A DNA stretch of 64,000 nt from Oceaniglobus roseus (GTDB taxonomy: Bacteria; Pseudomonadota; Alphaproteobacteria; Rhodobacterales; Rhodobacteraceae): assembly GCF_002869745.1 (NCBI RefSeq), contig NZ_PNOS01000026.1, positions 1-64,000 on the forward strand, in the 5' to 3' direction. Of this stretch, positions 47,256-56,935 are shown in pieces. The position numbers and the translations under genes are program-made. Below the pieces are notes generated by a model. That model saw nothing but the letters and a program-made list of their open reading frames with translations. It was not told where the DNA came from and did no database searches. Position 1 is the first letter of the stretch. Every line of letters begins with the position of its first letter.

Positions 47256-47292
47256 GCTGTTCGGGCGACCTGTCGGCCGCTATAAGCCCGCC

Positions 47293-47920
47293 ATGGACGC
47301 ACCGACCTACATCCTTGAACAGGGGCTGAGCGCCCGGGGCCACCTGCGCATCGTCGGCATCGACGAGGTCGGGCGCGGCCCCCTGGCCGGTCCCGTCACC
47401 GCCGCCGCCGTGGTTCTGGACCCGGGCCGCATCCCCGAGGGGCTGAACGACTCGAAGAAGCTCAGCGCGAAGACCCGCCGGCGTCTGGCCGACGTGCTCC
47501 ATGCCCACCACGAGGTGTCGATCGGCGAGGCCAGCGTCGAGGAGATCGACCGCCTCAACATCCTGCGGGCCAGCCACCTTGCCATGCAGCGCGCCGTCGC
47601 GGGCCTCTCGGCGCCGCCCGACTTCGCGCTGGTGGACGGCCATCTCCTGCCGGTGCTGTCCTGCGGCGCTCAACCGGTGGTGAAGGGCGACACGCTCTGC
47701 CTCTCGATCGCGGCGGCGTCGATCGTCGCGAAGACGTGGCGGGATCAGGGCATGGTGACCCTCGCGCAACAGCACGCGGGCTATGGATGGGAAACCAACG
47801 TGGGATACGGCACCGCGGCGCACCTTGCGGCGTTGAAATCCCTCGGTGTCACCCCACACCATAGGCGTTCGTTCAAACCGGTCCACAATATCTTGTATCA
47901 AACAATTTATCCAAGTGCCT

Positions 47921-47922
<2 letters not shown>
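47293..47922 (+). CDS. rnhB: ribonuclease HII
   Basis: 209 residues. The metal-binding GIDEVGRGPLAGPV motif lies at the N-terminus, and catalytic Asp in FALVDGHLLP, SIAAASIVAKTWRD and GYGTAAHL follow. It removes RNA primers and misincorporated ribonucleotides from DNA. It lies 37 nt after the RIP-like gene and 90 nt before ccrM, in the same direction, so the three may share a transcript. The last codons are noticeably A/T-rich. Confidence 0.95.
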
Positions 47923-49131
<1,209 letters not shown>

Positions 49132-49202
49132 GGCCAGCCCCCCGAATACCAAAAAGTTACCGCCGGTGCCCCCGATCGCCCTCGATCGGCGGGCCCTACC
49201 TT

Positions 49203-49230
49203 GCCCCGCCTTTCGGCGGGGCTTTTTTTT
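49203..49230 (+). terminator. intrinsic terminator of ccrM
   Basis: Perfect 8-bp stem GCCCCGCC/GGCGGGGC with a TTTC loop and a run of eight T, 71 nt after the stop. Confidence 0.93.
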
Positions 49231-49337
49231 GCCCGGCACGGTGACGCCGCGGCGTGGTCCGGAACCCGTCCGCTCCCCCTCGCAGTCCCCGCTTCGACGC
49301 CTAGATCAGGGGGAGAACAGACCGAAGGACTCTTCCC

Positions 49338-50360
49338 ATGCCCCATGAAGCCCACCGCATCACGCTCGCCCGCCGACCGAAAGGCGAACCGACGCCCGAC
49401 GATTTCGGCCGCGAGACGGTCGACCTGCCCGAGCCTTCCGAGGGCGAGGTTCTGGTCCGCACCATCTGGCTATCCCTCGACCCCTACATGCGCGGCCGCA
49501 TGGACGACGCGAAATCCTATGCCGATCCCGTGCCGCTGGGCGGTGTCATGGAAGGCGAGGGCGTGGCCGAGGTGATCGAGTCGCGGCACGAAGGCTTCGC
49601 CAAGGGCGATATCGTTGCCGCCCGTACCGGCTGGGCCTCCGCCGCCGTCGTGAAGGGCGAGGGCCTGCGCAAGGTCGACCCCTCCATCGCCCCGATCCAG
49701 ACTGCCCTCGGCGTTCTCGGGATGCCCGGCCTCACCGCCTTCGTCGGCGTCGACACGGTGGGCAAGGCGCAGAAGGGCGAGACCATCGTGGTCTCCGCCG
49801 CCACGGGCGCCGTCGGCACCGTCGCGGGCCAGCTCGCCAAGGCGCGCGGCCTGCGCGCGGTCGGGGTCGCCGGCGGGGCCGAGAAATGCGCCTATGCGGT
49901 CGATGAACTCGGCTACGACGCCTGCATCGACCACCACGCCGAGGACTTCGCCGAGCAGCTCGCCGCCGCCGTCCCCGATGGCATCGACGTCTACATCGAA
50001 CACGTTGGCGGCAAGACCCTGTCAGCGGTGATCCCGCTGATGAACCAGAACGGCCGGATCCCGGTGATCGGCATGATCGCCTGGTACAACGGCCAGAACC
50101 TCGACCAGGCGCTGCCGCTGCCGAAGGTCTGGCGCACGGTCCTGACCAAGCGGTTGACGATCCAGGGCATGCTGGTGTTCGACCACGCCGACCGTCGCCC
50201 CGATTTCGAGAAGGAGGTCGGCGCGCTGATCCGCGACGGCAGGCTCACCTACCGCGAAACCGTCGCCGACGGCCTCGACAACGCGCCCGAAGCCTTCATC
50301 GAGATGCTGAAGGGCGGCAACTTCGGCAAGCAGCTGGTGCGCGTCGGCCCCGACCCCTGA
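49338..50360 (+). CDS. NADP-dependent medium-chain oxidoreductase
   Basis: 340 residues, MDR superfamily of the leukotriene B4 dehydrogenase/curcumin reductase-like branch. LSLDPYMRGRM at residues 51-61, VSAATGAVGTVAGQLAK (nucleotide site) and IPVIGMIAWYN are present. Zinc-binding cysteines are absent, so it is a quinone or enone reductase type rather than an alcohol dehydrogenase. It probably reduces alpha,beta-unsaturated carbonyls with NADPH. It is a single gene after the ccrM terminator. Confidence 0.9.
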   Translation: MPHEAHRITLARRPKGEPTPDDFGRETVDLPEPSEGEVLVRTIWLSLDPYMRGRMDDAKSYADPVPLGGVMEGEGVAEVIESRHEGFAKGDIVAARTGWASAAVVKGEGLRKVDPSIAPIQTALGVLGMPGLTAFVGVDTVGKAQKGETIVVSAATGAVGTVAGQLAKARGLRAVGVAGGAEKCAYAVDELGYDACIDHHAEDFAEQLAAAVPDGIDVYIEHVGGKTLSAVIPLMNQNGRIPVIGMIAWYNGQNLDQALPLPKVWRTVLTKRLTIQGMLVFDHADRRPDFEKEVGALIRDGRLTYRETVADGLDNAPEAFIEMLKGGNFGKQLVRVGPDP

Positions 50361-50366
50361 GCGGCG

Positions 50367-51041
50367 TCAGCCCATCCCGCTCGCGTCGTGCCGAAGCGCG
50401 GCGCGACGGGCGTCGTCGCGCCAGCTCCAGAGCGCGATGGCGCTCCAGCTGAGGCAATAAATCGCGCCGACGCTCAGCACCACCCACCCCTGCACCGGCC
50501 CCACCGCCGCCCGCTGCGGAAGCTGCCACGCGTGCTCGATCGGGCTCGGATGCACCGCCAGCTTGCCGCCGTAGGCCAGCGTCTGGATCAGCAGGATCCA
50601 GAGATAGTTCCGCCGGATCCGCCGCCCCAGCGCCACCTTGGTCGAGACGTGATAGCGCGGATGCCAGTAATCCTCGGCCAGCCGCCGCTGCCAGCCTTCC
50701 TCCAGGTGGATGTCGCCGTCATGCAGCATCGGCGCGAAGAAATGCTTCTCCATCCACCGGCACCGCGCCCGCCAGACGTTGAAATACCGGTACCGCCGCG
50801 CCTCCAGCATCAGGAAGAAGATGATCAGGATCCCGACCAGCAGCAACGGCAGGGCCGAGGCGGCGGGCGAGGAATAGGAGAGCGACAGCGCGATCCCCAG
50901 CGTCACCACCGACCAGTTCGTCGTCGTGTCGAGCCGGGTGCGCCATATCGTCGAACGGTACACTTCGCCGCGATAGAGATGCGCCACGGCCCCGATCTCG
51001 GCCGATGTCAGCTCCTTCCGCCCGTCCAGTCCTTGGCCCAC
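50367..51041 (-). CDS. DUF2270 domain membrane protein
   Basis: 224 residues. N-terminal HLYRGEVYRSTIWRTRLDTTTNW leads into two membrane helices, then LEARRYRYFNVWRARCRWMEKHFFAPML, the DUF2270 hallmark, and further hydrophobic segments at the C-terminus. Function is unknown. Start: GTG at 51041 is chosen because AGGGGAGGA lies 6 nt upstream; the ATG at 51062 would leave that site inside the gene. It converges with the MDR gene (6-nt gap). Confidence 0.8.
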   Translation of the reverse strand: MGQGLDGRKELTSAEIGAVAHLYRGEVYRSTIWRTRLDTTTNWSVVTLGIALSLSYSSPAASALPLLLVGILIIFFLMLEARRYRYFNVWRARCRWMEKHFFAPMLHDGDIHLEEGWQRRLAEDYWHPRYHVSTKVALGRRIRRNYLWILLIQTLAYGGKLAVHPSPIEHAWQLPQRAAVGPVQGWVVLSVGAIYCLSWSAIALWSWRDDARRAALRHDASGMG

Positions 51042-51117
51042 GCCGCGTCCTCCCCTGGCCATGGTGCCACGGGCACGCCGCCCCGGGCAACTGCGCCCAT
51101 GGGACATTTCGGATTTT

Positions 51118-51172
51118 GAGTATTTTTGCAAAGAAGAAGCACAAGCCGGGCTTCTTCTTTGCCCAAATACTC
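51118..51172 (-). repeat. giant imperfect hairpin, related to the 3'-end element family
   Basis: Two 22-nt arms pair at 20 positions around an 11-nt loop. Each arm contains the TTTG/CAAA core (arm 2 reads CTTTGCCCAAATACTC). On the minus strand it lies 44 nt after the stop of the AlkB-like gene. See copies at 35043, 55006 and 63280. Confidence 0.75.
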
Positions 51173-51216
51173 CCGCCGGAGGCATCCGCACCCTCCGCCC
51201 GCAGACCGCCGCCGCA

Positions 51217-52362
51217 TCAGCGCGGCCAGGGGTTCGTCGCCGCCCTGTAGGGCGCCCAGTCCGTGATCTCGGGGTAATAGGTCCGCCGCCAGGCCCGGAC
51301 CCTCGGGTTCATCACCCGCCGCCACAGGGGCGGCACCATCGCGGCGACGGTCATCACCGGATAGCCGTAGGGCAGCTGCGGCGCCTCGTCCGCGCCATAG
51401 GTCTGGAGCAGCGGGAAGCGGCGGTCGGGCTTGTAGTGGTGGTCGGAGTGGCGCTGGAGGTTGATCAGCAGCCAGTTCGACGCCCTGTGCGCCGCGTTCC
51501 ACGAATGGCGCGGCTTCACATGCTCGTACTTGCCGTCGCCGAGGTGCTTGCGCGTCAGCCCGTAGTGCTCGACATAGTTCACGAGCTCCAGCTGCCAGAC
51601 CGCGACGAGCGCGGAATAGAGCAGCAGCGCCAGCCCCTCCCAGCCGCCAAGCAGCAGCGCCAGCGCGACGTATCCGGCCTGTAGCGCCAGATACCGCCAG
51701 AACGGGTTGCTCCGGTGCCAGGCGGGCAGGGACCGGCGCGCCAGCATCGCCGCCTCGGCCCGGAAGGACGAACGCAGGCACTGCCACAGCACCCGCGGAA
51801 AGAAGCGGTGGAAGCCCTCGTTGTAGCGCGCCGTGACCGGATCGCGCGGGGTGGCGACATAGCGGTGGTGGACCAGCAGATGCTCGCTCCGGAAGTGCGA
51901 ATAGAAGACCATCGCCAGCAGCAGGTCGCCCAGCCAGCGCTCGACCCGGTTCTTCTGGTGCATCAGCTCGTGGGAATAGTTGATGCCGATGGTGCCGTTG
52001 ATGACGCCGACGCCGAAGAACAGGCCGACCTTCTCCCAGCCGCCCAGGTGGTCGGCCCGCACCGCATACCAGATCAGCCCGAAGGTCAGCAGGAATTGCA
52101 GCGGCCACCAGACCAGGGTGATCGCGCGGTACCAGAACAGCTGCGCATCCGGCGTTCCGGGGTCGGCGTTGCCCTCGTTCAGCCCGGCGAAGGCGTCGAC
52201 GACCGAGAACAGCACCCAGGTGCAGAGCGGCATCAAGAGCACCGCCCAGCCGCCGGTTCCCGCGGCGGCGATGGCCAGCGGCACCAGCAGCAGCGACAGC
52301 CAGAAGGGCAGGGCGCGGGCCAGTCCCGCGGCGGGGGCGAAAGAGGGCGTGGTGTCGGTCAT
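51217..52362 (-). CDS. AlkB-like integral-membrane di-iron monooxygenase
   Basis: 381 residues with about six membrane helices. The histidine boxes of the membrane fatty-acid desaturase/alkane hydroxylase superfamily are all seen: HELMH, HLLVHHR, NYVEHYG and RHSDHH. It is closest to alkane 1-monooxygenases, which hydroxylate the end of medium-chain alkanes. No rubredoxin or rubredoxin reductase gene is adjacent, so the electron donor must be elsewhere. The ATG at 52362 is chosen. Confidence 0.88.
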   Translation of the reverse strand: MTDTTPSFAPAAGLARALPFWLSLLLVPLAIAAAGTGGWAVLLMPLCTWVLFSVVDAFAGLNEGNADPGTPDAQLFWYRAITLVWWPLQFLLTFGLIWYAVRADHLGGWEKVGLFFGVGVINGTIGINYSHELMHQKNRVERWLGDLLLAMVFYSHFRSEHLLVHHRYVATPRDPVTARYNEGFHRFFPRVLWQCLRSSFRAEAAMLARRSLPAWHRSNPFWRYLALQAGYVALALLLGGWEGLALLLYSALVAVWQLELVNYVEHYGLTRKHLGDGKYEHVKPRHSWNAAHRASNWLLINLQRHSDHHYKPDRRFPLLQTYGADEAPQLPYGYPVMTVAAMVPPLWRRVMNPRVRAWRRTYYPEITDWAPYRAATNPWPR

Positions 52363-52413
52363 GGCCGCAGCTGTCTCAGGTCTTTCGGGCACCATAATGG
52401 CACCGGCGCGAAG

Positions 52414-53472
52414 TCACAAAGGACCGAGCGTCGCGGACGCCACGTCATGGGCCTTTCGCATCGCCGTCGGCAGGTCCGAGGGGCGGAAGGCGGCGCGGGG
52501 CAGGAAGTCACCGCGCTCCGGCGTCGCTTCGGCGTCGACCTCGGCCACGCGGAGCGCGAGGATCAGGTGGAAATGGGTGAAGGTGTGGCGCACCTCGACT
52601 CCGGGATCGCGCCAGTCGGCCTCCAGCGGCGGCGCCTCCTGTGCAACCTCGCCCCAGGGCGCGCCGGGCCAGCCCAGCATCCCGCCCAGAAGCCCCGACT
52701 CCGGCCGCCGCTCCAGCAGCCAGGCGCCGTCGCTGCGCCGCGCGAGATAGGCGATGCCGCGGCGCACGGGCTTCGCCGCCTTCGCGCGCTTGCGCGGCAG
52801 GTCCGTCTGGATCCCGGCGGCCCGCGCCGCGCAGTCGGTCATCCAAGGGCAGATCCCGCAGGCGGGCGACTTCGGGGTGCAGATCGTCGCACCGAGGTCC
52901 ATCACCGCCTGCGCGTGGTCTCCGGGTCGCTCCGGCGGCGTCAGCCGCGCGGCCAGCGCCGTCAGTTCGGCCTTCGCATCGGGAAGGGGCGTCTCGACGG
53001 CGAAGAGCCGGGACATCACCCGCTCCACGTTGCCGTCCACCACCACCTCGGGCAGGTCGAACGCGATGGCCGAGACCGCTGCCGCCGTATACGGCCCGAT
53101 CCCCGGCAGCGCCCGCAGCGCCGCGGGATCGTCCGGGAACACCCCGCCGTGCTCGCCCGTCACCACCCGCGCGCATTTCAGCAGGTTCCGCGCGCGGGCA
53201 TAGTAGCCGAGGCCGGCCCATTCCCCCATCACGTCCCCGTCGTCCGCTGCCGCCAGGTCGGCGACGGTGGGCCAGCGCGCGGTGAAGCGGTGGAAATAGT
53301 CCCGGACCGCCGCCACCGTCGTCTGCTGGAGCATCACCTCCGACAGCCAGACGCGGTAGGGGTCGGGGCGCACGCCCGCGGCACGCTCGGCCGGGCCGGT
53401 GCGCCAGGGCATCGCCCGCGCGTTCCGGTCGTACCAGTCCAGCAGCTCTCGGCTCAGGCGGCTCTCACGCAA
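52414..53472 (-). CDS. mutY: A/G-specific adenine DNA glycosylase
   Basis: 352 residues. The helix-hairpin-helix LPGIGPYTAAAV with catalytic Asp (VDGNVERV) and the iron-sulfur cluster CTPKSPACGICPWMTDC (C-x6-C-x2-C-x5-C) are diagnostic. The C-terminal domain is NUDIX-like for 8-oxoG recognition. It removes A mispaired with 8-oxoG. The start is a TTG at 53472; no ATG or GTG gives a full N-terminus. Confidence 0.93.
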   Translation of the reverse strand: MRESRLSRELLDWYDRNARAMPWRTGPAERAAGVRPDPYRVWLSEVMLQQTTVAAVRDYFHRFTARWPTVADLAAADDGDVMGEWAGLGYYARARNLLKCARVVTGEHGGVFPDDPAALRALPGIGPYTAAAVSAIAFDLPEVVVDGNVERVMSRLFAVETPLPDAKAELTALAARLTPPERPGDHAQAVMDLGATICTPKSPACGICPWMTDCAARAAGIQTDLPRKRAKAAKPVRRGIAYLARRSDGAWLLERRPESGLLGGMLGWPGAPWGEVAQEAPPLEADWRDPGVEVRHTFTHFHLILALRVAEVDAEATPERGDFLPRAAFRPSDLPTAMRKAHDVASATLGPL

Positions 53473-53561
53473 TCTTTATGCTTTCGTCAGGGGCTTTGCC
53501 GTTGGTAAGCGGTGCCGGCCAGCCTAAGCTCTGCAACACCGTCCAGCGCCGGATATAGACC

Positions 53562-54104
53562 ATGGTTCAGCGAAAGACACCCGCACCCCGCCGCGGCATC
53601 AAGGGATTCCAGAGTGCCTCGGCGCTGCTCCAGTCCCGCATCCGCGAGGCGGGCGAGCAGCGCGGCTTCGCCGTCACCCGGCTGCTGACCCACTGGGCCG
53701 AGATCGTCGGCCCCGACGTCGCCGGGATCAGCCGCCCGGCCAACGTGAGCTATGGCCGAGGCGGCTTCGGCGCGACGCTGTCGCTGCTGACCACCGGGGC
53801 GCAGGCGCCGATGCTGGAGATGCAGAAGGAGAAGATCCGCGAGCGGGTGAATGCCTGCTACGGATACGCCGCGATCTCGCGCGTGCGCATCACCCAGACC
53901 GCGCCGACCGGATTCGCCGAGGGGCAGGTGAGCTTCGATCACCGCCCGAAGAAGGACGCCGCGCCGGCGGCGGACCCCGAAACCGCGGCCGTCGCCCGCG
54001 CCGCTGCCGCCCCGGTGGGCGACGCCGGATTGCGCGCGGCCCTTGAAGCCCTTGGGCAGAACGTCCTATCTGCCCGCAAACAGAACATGAGGCCCGACCG
54101 ATGA
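53562..54104 (+). CDS. DUF721 / DciA-like protein
   Basis: 180 residues. The DUF721 (DciA) core is TRLLTHWAEIVGPDVAGISRP, followed by YGRGGFGATLSLLTTG and MLEMQKEKIRERVNACYGY. DciA proteins load the replicative helicase in bacteria that lack DnaC. The C-terminal 60 residues are alanine/proline-rich and less conserved. It overlaps the DsbA-like gene by 4 nt (ATGA) and lies 89 nt divergent from mutY. Confidence 0.82.
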   Translation: MVQRKTPAPRRGIKGFQSASALLQSRIREAGEQRGFAVTRLLTHWAEIVGPDVAGISRPANVSYGRGGFGATLSLLTTGAQAPMLEMQKEKIRERVNACYGYAAISRVRITQTAPTGFAEGQVSFDHRPKKDAAPAADPETAAVARAAAAPVGDAGLRAALEALGQNVLSARKQNMRPDR

Positions 54105-54769
54105 AGAGACTCCCAATCGCCGCCGCCCTGATCCTGCTTCTCGGCGGGATCGGCTGGTATGCCCTCGGCTCCAGCCAGTCCGTGCCCGGCGTCACCGACT
54201 TCTCGGTGCAGGCGCAGGAGGGCAAGACCTCGGACGCCGACCTGTCGCTGGTCGAGGAGATGTCGCTGGGCAAGGAGGACGCGCCGGTCGAGGTGATCGA
54301 ATACGCCTCGTTCACCTGCCCCCACTGCCGCGCTTTCCACGACGGGCCGATGAAGCAGCTGAAGGCCGACTACATCGACACCGGCAAGGTCCACTTCATC
54401 TACCGCGAGGTCTATTTCGACCGCTACGGCCTCTGGGCCGGCATGGTCGCCCGCTGCGGCGGTCCGCTGCGCTATTTCGGGATCTCCGACCTGATCTACG
54501 ACCAGCAGTCCGAGTGGACCAAGGGCGAGCCCGCGCAGATCGCCGCGAACCTCAGGAAGATCGGCAAGACGGCGGGGCTGTCGGACGAACAGCTCGACGC
54601 CTGCATGCAGGATTCGGCCAAGGCCGAGGCGATGGTCGCGACTTTCGAGAAGAACGCCAAGGCGGACGAGGTGAACGCCACGCCGACCTTCATCATCGAC
54701 GGTCAGAAGTATTCGAACATGAGCTACGAGGAGTTCTCGAAGACCCTCGACGAGAAGCTGGCCGACTGA
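54101..54769 (+). CDS. DsbA-family thiol:disulfide oxidoreductase
   Basis: 222 residues. A hydrophobic N-terminal signal/anchor is followed by YASFTCPHCRAFHDG, a thioredoxin-fold CPHC active site as in DsbA. The alpha insertion and cis-proline TPTFIIDG near residue 190 complete the fold. It catalyses or isomerises disulfides in periplasmic proteins. It is co-transcribed with the DUF721 gene. A hairpin terminator follows at 54824. Confidence 0.88.
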   Translation: MKRLPIAAALILLLGGIGWYALGSSQSVPGVTDFSVQAQEGKTSDADLSLVEEMSLGKEDAPVEVIEYASFTCPHCRAFHDGPMKQLKADYIDTGKVHFIYREVYFDRYGLWAGMVARCGGPLRYFGISDLIYDQQSEWTKGEPAQIAANLRKIGKTAGLSDEQLDACMQDSAKAEAMVATFEKNAKADEVNATPTFIIDGQKYSNMSYEEFSKTLDEKLAD

Positions 54770-54823
54770 GCCGGGACTGACCCGGCGGGGTGCTGCCGCA
54801 TCTGCGCGATGCGCGCGACAGAG

Positions 54824-54849
54824 AGAGGGCGTCCCGCGGGGCGCCCTCT
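54824..54849 (+). terminator. terminator downstream of the DsbA-like gene
   Basis: Stem AGAGGGCG/CGCCCTCT with a short GC loop, then TGTCGTTT. It starts 54 nt after the stop. Confidence 0.7.
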
Positions 54850-54989
54850 TGTCGTTTCGCGCTGCGCGGGGGCCGGGCGGGGGGGCTCCCGCCCCCCCAT
54901 CGTTGCCTGCGGCAACGCCCCCCCCGGGGCGCGCCCCCGGTCCGGCCGCGGTGCGGGAAGGCGGGCCGGGCAGGGGGCTGCCCGCCCCC

Positions 54990-55039
54990 GTCGCCTGCGG
55001 CGACTCCCCCGGGGATATTTGGAAAGCAAAGATGGGGGG
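54990..55039 (-). repeat. 3'-end element family, copy B
   Basis: On the minus strand, 6 nt after the P1 peptidase stop: C-tract, ATCTTTG, loop CTTTC, CAAATATCC, G-tract, then a GTCGCC/GGCGAC hairpin (54990-55004). Same order as copies A and C. Confidence 0.7.
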
Positions 55040-55045
55040 CGACGC

Positions 55046-56023
55046 TCAGCGGGGAAAGTCGGCGAGGTCCAGTGCCGCGAAGCGGCTGGGGCGGCCGGTG
55101 GCGGCGTCTGTGCCGGAGGTCGCGGTCGCCGCGGCGAGGGCGTTCAGGATCGCCTCTTCCGTCGTCTCGATCGCGGCCTCGAACAGGGGCGAGAGGGCGT
55201 CGTGGGGCGGGGGGGTGCCCTTCGCCGTCGCGAAGGCGAGCGCGTAGTCGCCCGAGCCGCTGGAGAGCGCCGCGCCGGTGCGGGCGAGGCCGCCGAAGCT
55301 GCGGGTGGCGAGCCGCGTGAGGCGGGGCGCGTCGAGCGGCGCGTCTGTGGCGAGGACGATCACGATGGAGCCGTCGGTGTCGGTCCCGGGGTCGTTCTGC
55401 CAGGGCCGCCCGCCGACCAGCAGGCGGCCGCCGAAGTTCGCCTGCACCAGCACGCCGAGCATGTGGCCGCCGACCCGCCGCGAGGCGGTGCCGATCCCGC
55501 CCTTCAGCCCGAAGGCCACCGTGCCGGTGCCCGCGCCGACGCAGCCCTCGGCCACCGGACCCTCGGCGGCGGCGTCGAGCGCGCGGCGCATCTCGGCCAC
55601 CGTCGGACGGGGGGCGCGGATGTCGTTCAGGCGCGAATCGTTGGTCTCGCCCACCACCGCGTTGATCGAGGTCACGCTTCCGTTGCCGGGCTGCGCGAGG
55701 GTATGGGCGATCAGCGCCTCCATCGCCCGTCCCACGGCCAGCGTGTTGGTCAGCAGCACCGGCGTCTCGAGCTCGCCCAGCTCCTGCACCTGCGTGGCGC
55801 CCGCGAACTTGCCGAAGCCGTTCAGCACCGAAAGCCCCGCCGCCACCCTGTCGCGGAACAGGTTGCCGCCGTGGGGCAGGATCGCCGTGGCGCCGGTGCG
55901 GGTGCTGTTCCCCTCGTGCAGCGTCAGGTGGCCGACGCGCACCCCGGCGACGTCGGTGATCGCGTTGAGCGGACCCGGCGGCAGATGGCCGATGACGATG
56001 CCGTGGTCGCGCAGGCGACTCAT
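55046..56023 (-). CDS. P1-family (DmpA-like) aminopeptidase
   Basis: 325 residues, Ntn-hydrolase-like S58 family. ITDVAGVRVGHLTL at the N-terminus, GCVGAGTGTVAFGLKGGIGTASR, then LARTGAALSSGSGDYALAF. Autocleavage before the nucleophilic serine (probably in SGSGD) would give alpha and beta chains. DmpA-type enzymes release N-terminal amino acids, including D-residues. It overlaps the SDR gene by 4 nt (ATGA). Confidence 0.85.
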   Translation of the reverse strand: MSRLRDHGIVIGHLPPGPLNAITDVAGVRVGHLTLHEGNSTRTGATAILPHGGNLFRDRVAAGLSVLNGFGKFAGATQVQELGELETPVLLTNTLAVGRAMEALIAHTLAQPGNGSVTSINAVVGETNDSRLNDIRAPRPTVAEMRRALDAAAEGPVAEGCVGAGTGTVAFGLKGGIGTASRRVGGHMLGVLVQANFGGRLLVGGRPWQNDPGTDTDGSIVIVLATDAPLDAPRLTRLATRSFGGLARTGAALSSGSGDYALAFATAKGTPPPHDALSPLFEAAIETTEEAILNALAAATATSGTDAATGRPSRFAALDLADFPR

Positions 56024-56778
56024 CGCGCCAGGCCGAGCCGTGCGCGGATGCCCTCGTCGCGCAGCGAGATCTCGCGCCCGAGCCATTCGTCCGCCTCGGG
56101 GGAGCACATCCAGACCAGCGCCTTCGCGGGCCATTCCGGCGGGATGTGGTCGGACCAGTCGAGGCGGCTGACCGGGTTCACGCCGCTGGCCTTGATCTCC
56201 TTCTGCATCTGCGTCGCCACGGTGCCCGGCGAGAGGCCGATGACGCGCAGGCCCCGGTCGCGCGCCTCGTGGTCCGCGCAGGCGGTCAGCATCGCCGCGC
56301 CGGCCTTCGACGCGCAGTAGTGCGACCAGCCCTCGATCGGGTGATGCGCGGCGCCCGACGAGATGTTCAGGATCGTCCCCGCCCCCTGGGCCAGCATCAC
56401 CGGCATCGCCGCGCGCATGCCGTTGAAGACGCCCTTCAGGTTGATGTCGACGACCTGGCCCCAAGCTTCGGGATCGGCCTCCGCCAGGTGGGCCACCGGC
56501 TCGATCACGCCGGCGTTGTTCACCAGCACGTCGAGGCGCCCGAAGGTCTGCACGCAGGCGTCCACCGCCGCCGCCACTTCCCAGTAGCGCGAGACGTCGC
56601 AGGGGATCGCCAGTGCGGTGTCCGGTCCGAGGCTGCCCGCCAGCTCGGCCACCGCGTCGCGGCTGCGCGCCAGCAGGACGACCTTCGCGCCCGCCGCCGC
56701 GAACTCCCGCGCCGCCGCGGCGCCGATGCCGCGGCTCGCCCCCGTGATCATCGCCACCTTGCCCGTCATGTCGGTCAT
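56020..56778 (-). CDS. SDR-family oxidoreductase
   Basis: 252 residues, classical short-chain dehydrogenase: TGASRGIGAA (cofactor), NNAG, and catalytic Tyr-x-x-x-Lys in HYCASKAG. The serine lies in ISSGA. A hydroxy/keto substrate is expected, identity unknown. Two ATGs compete (56778, 56769); the first is behind AGAGGGAA. Coupled to the P1 peptidase gene. Confidence 0.88.
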   Translation of the reverse strand: MTDMTGKVAMITGASRGIGAAAAREFAAAGAKVVLLARSRDAVAELAGSLGPDTALAIPCDVSRYWEVAAAVDACVQTFGRLDVLVNNAGVIEPVAHLAEADPEAWGQVVDINLKGVFNGMRAAMPVMLAQGAGTILNISSGAAHHPIEGWSHYCASKAGAAMLTACADHEARDRGLRVIGLSPGTVATQMQKEIKASGVNPVSRLDWSDHIPPEWPAKALVWMCSPEADEWLGREISLRDEGIRARLGLAR

Positions 56779-56935
56779 GTCCGTTCCCTCTCTTGGCCAG
56801 GGCAAGACCTAGACCGCCCGTTCCGCCGGGGAAAGGCCGAGCGTTCACCAAGATGCGACGGCGCCGCCCTTGACGCTGGACCGCGTGCCGATCACCCTGC
56901 GCGGGCAACCTCGGGCAACCTGACGGGATTCCAGC

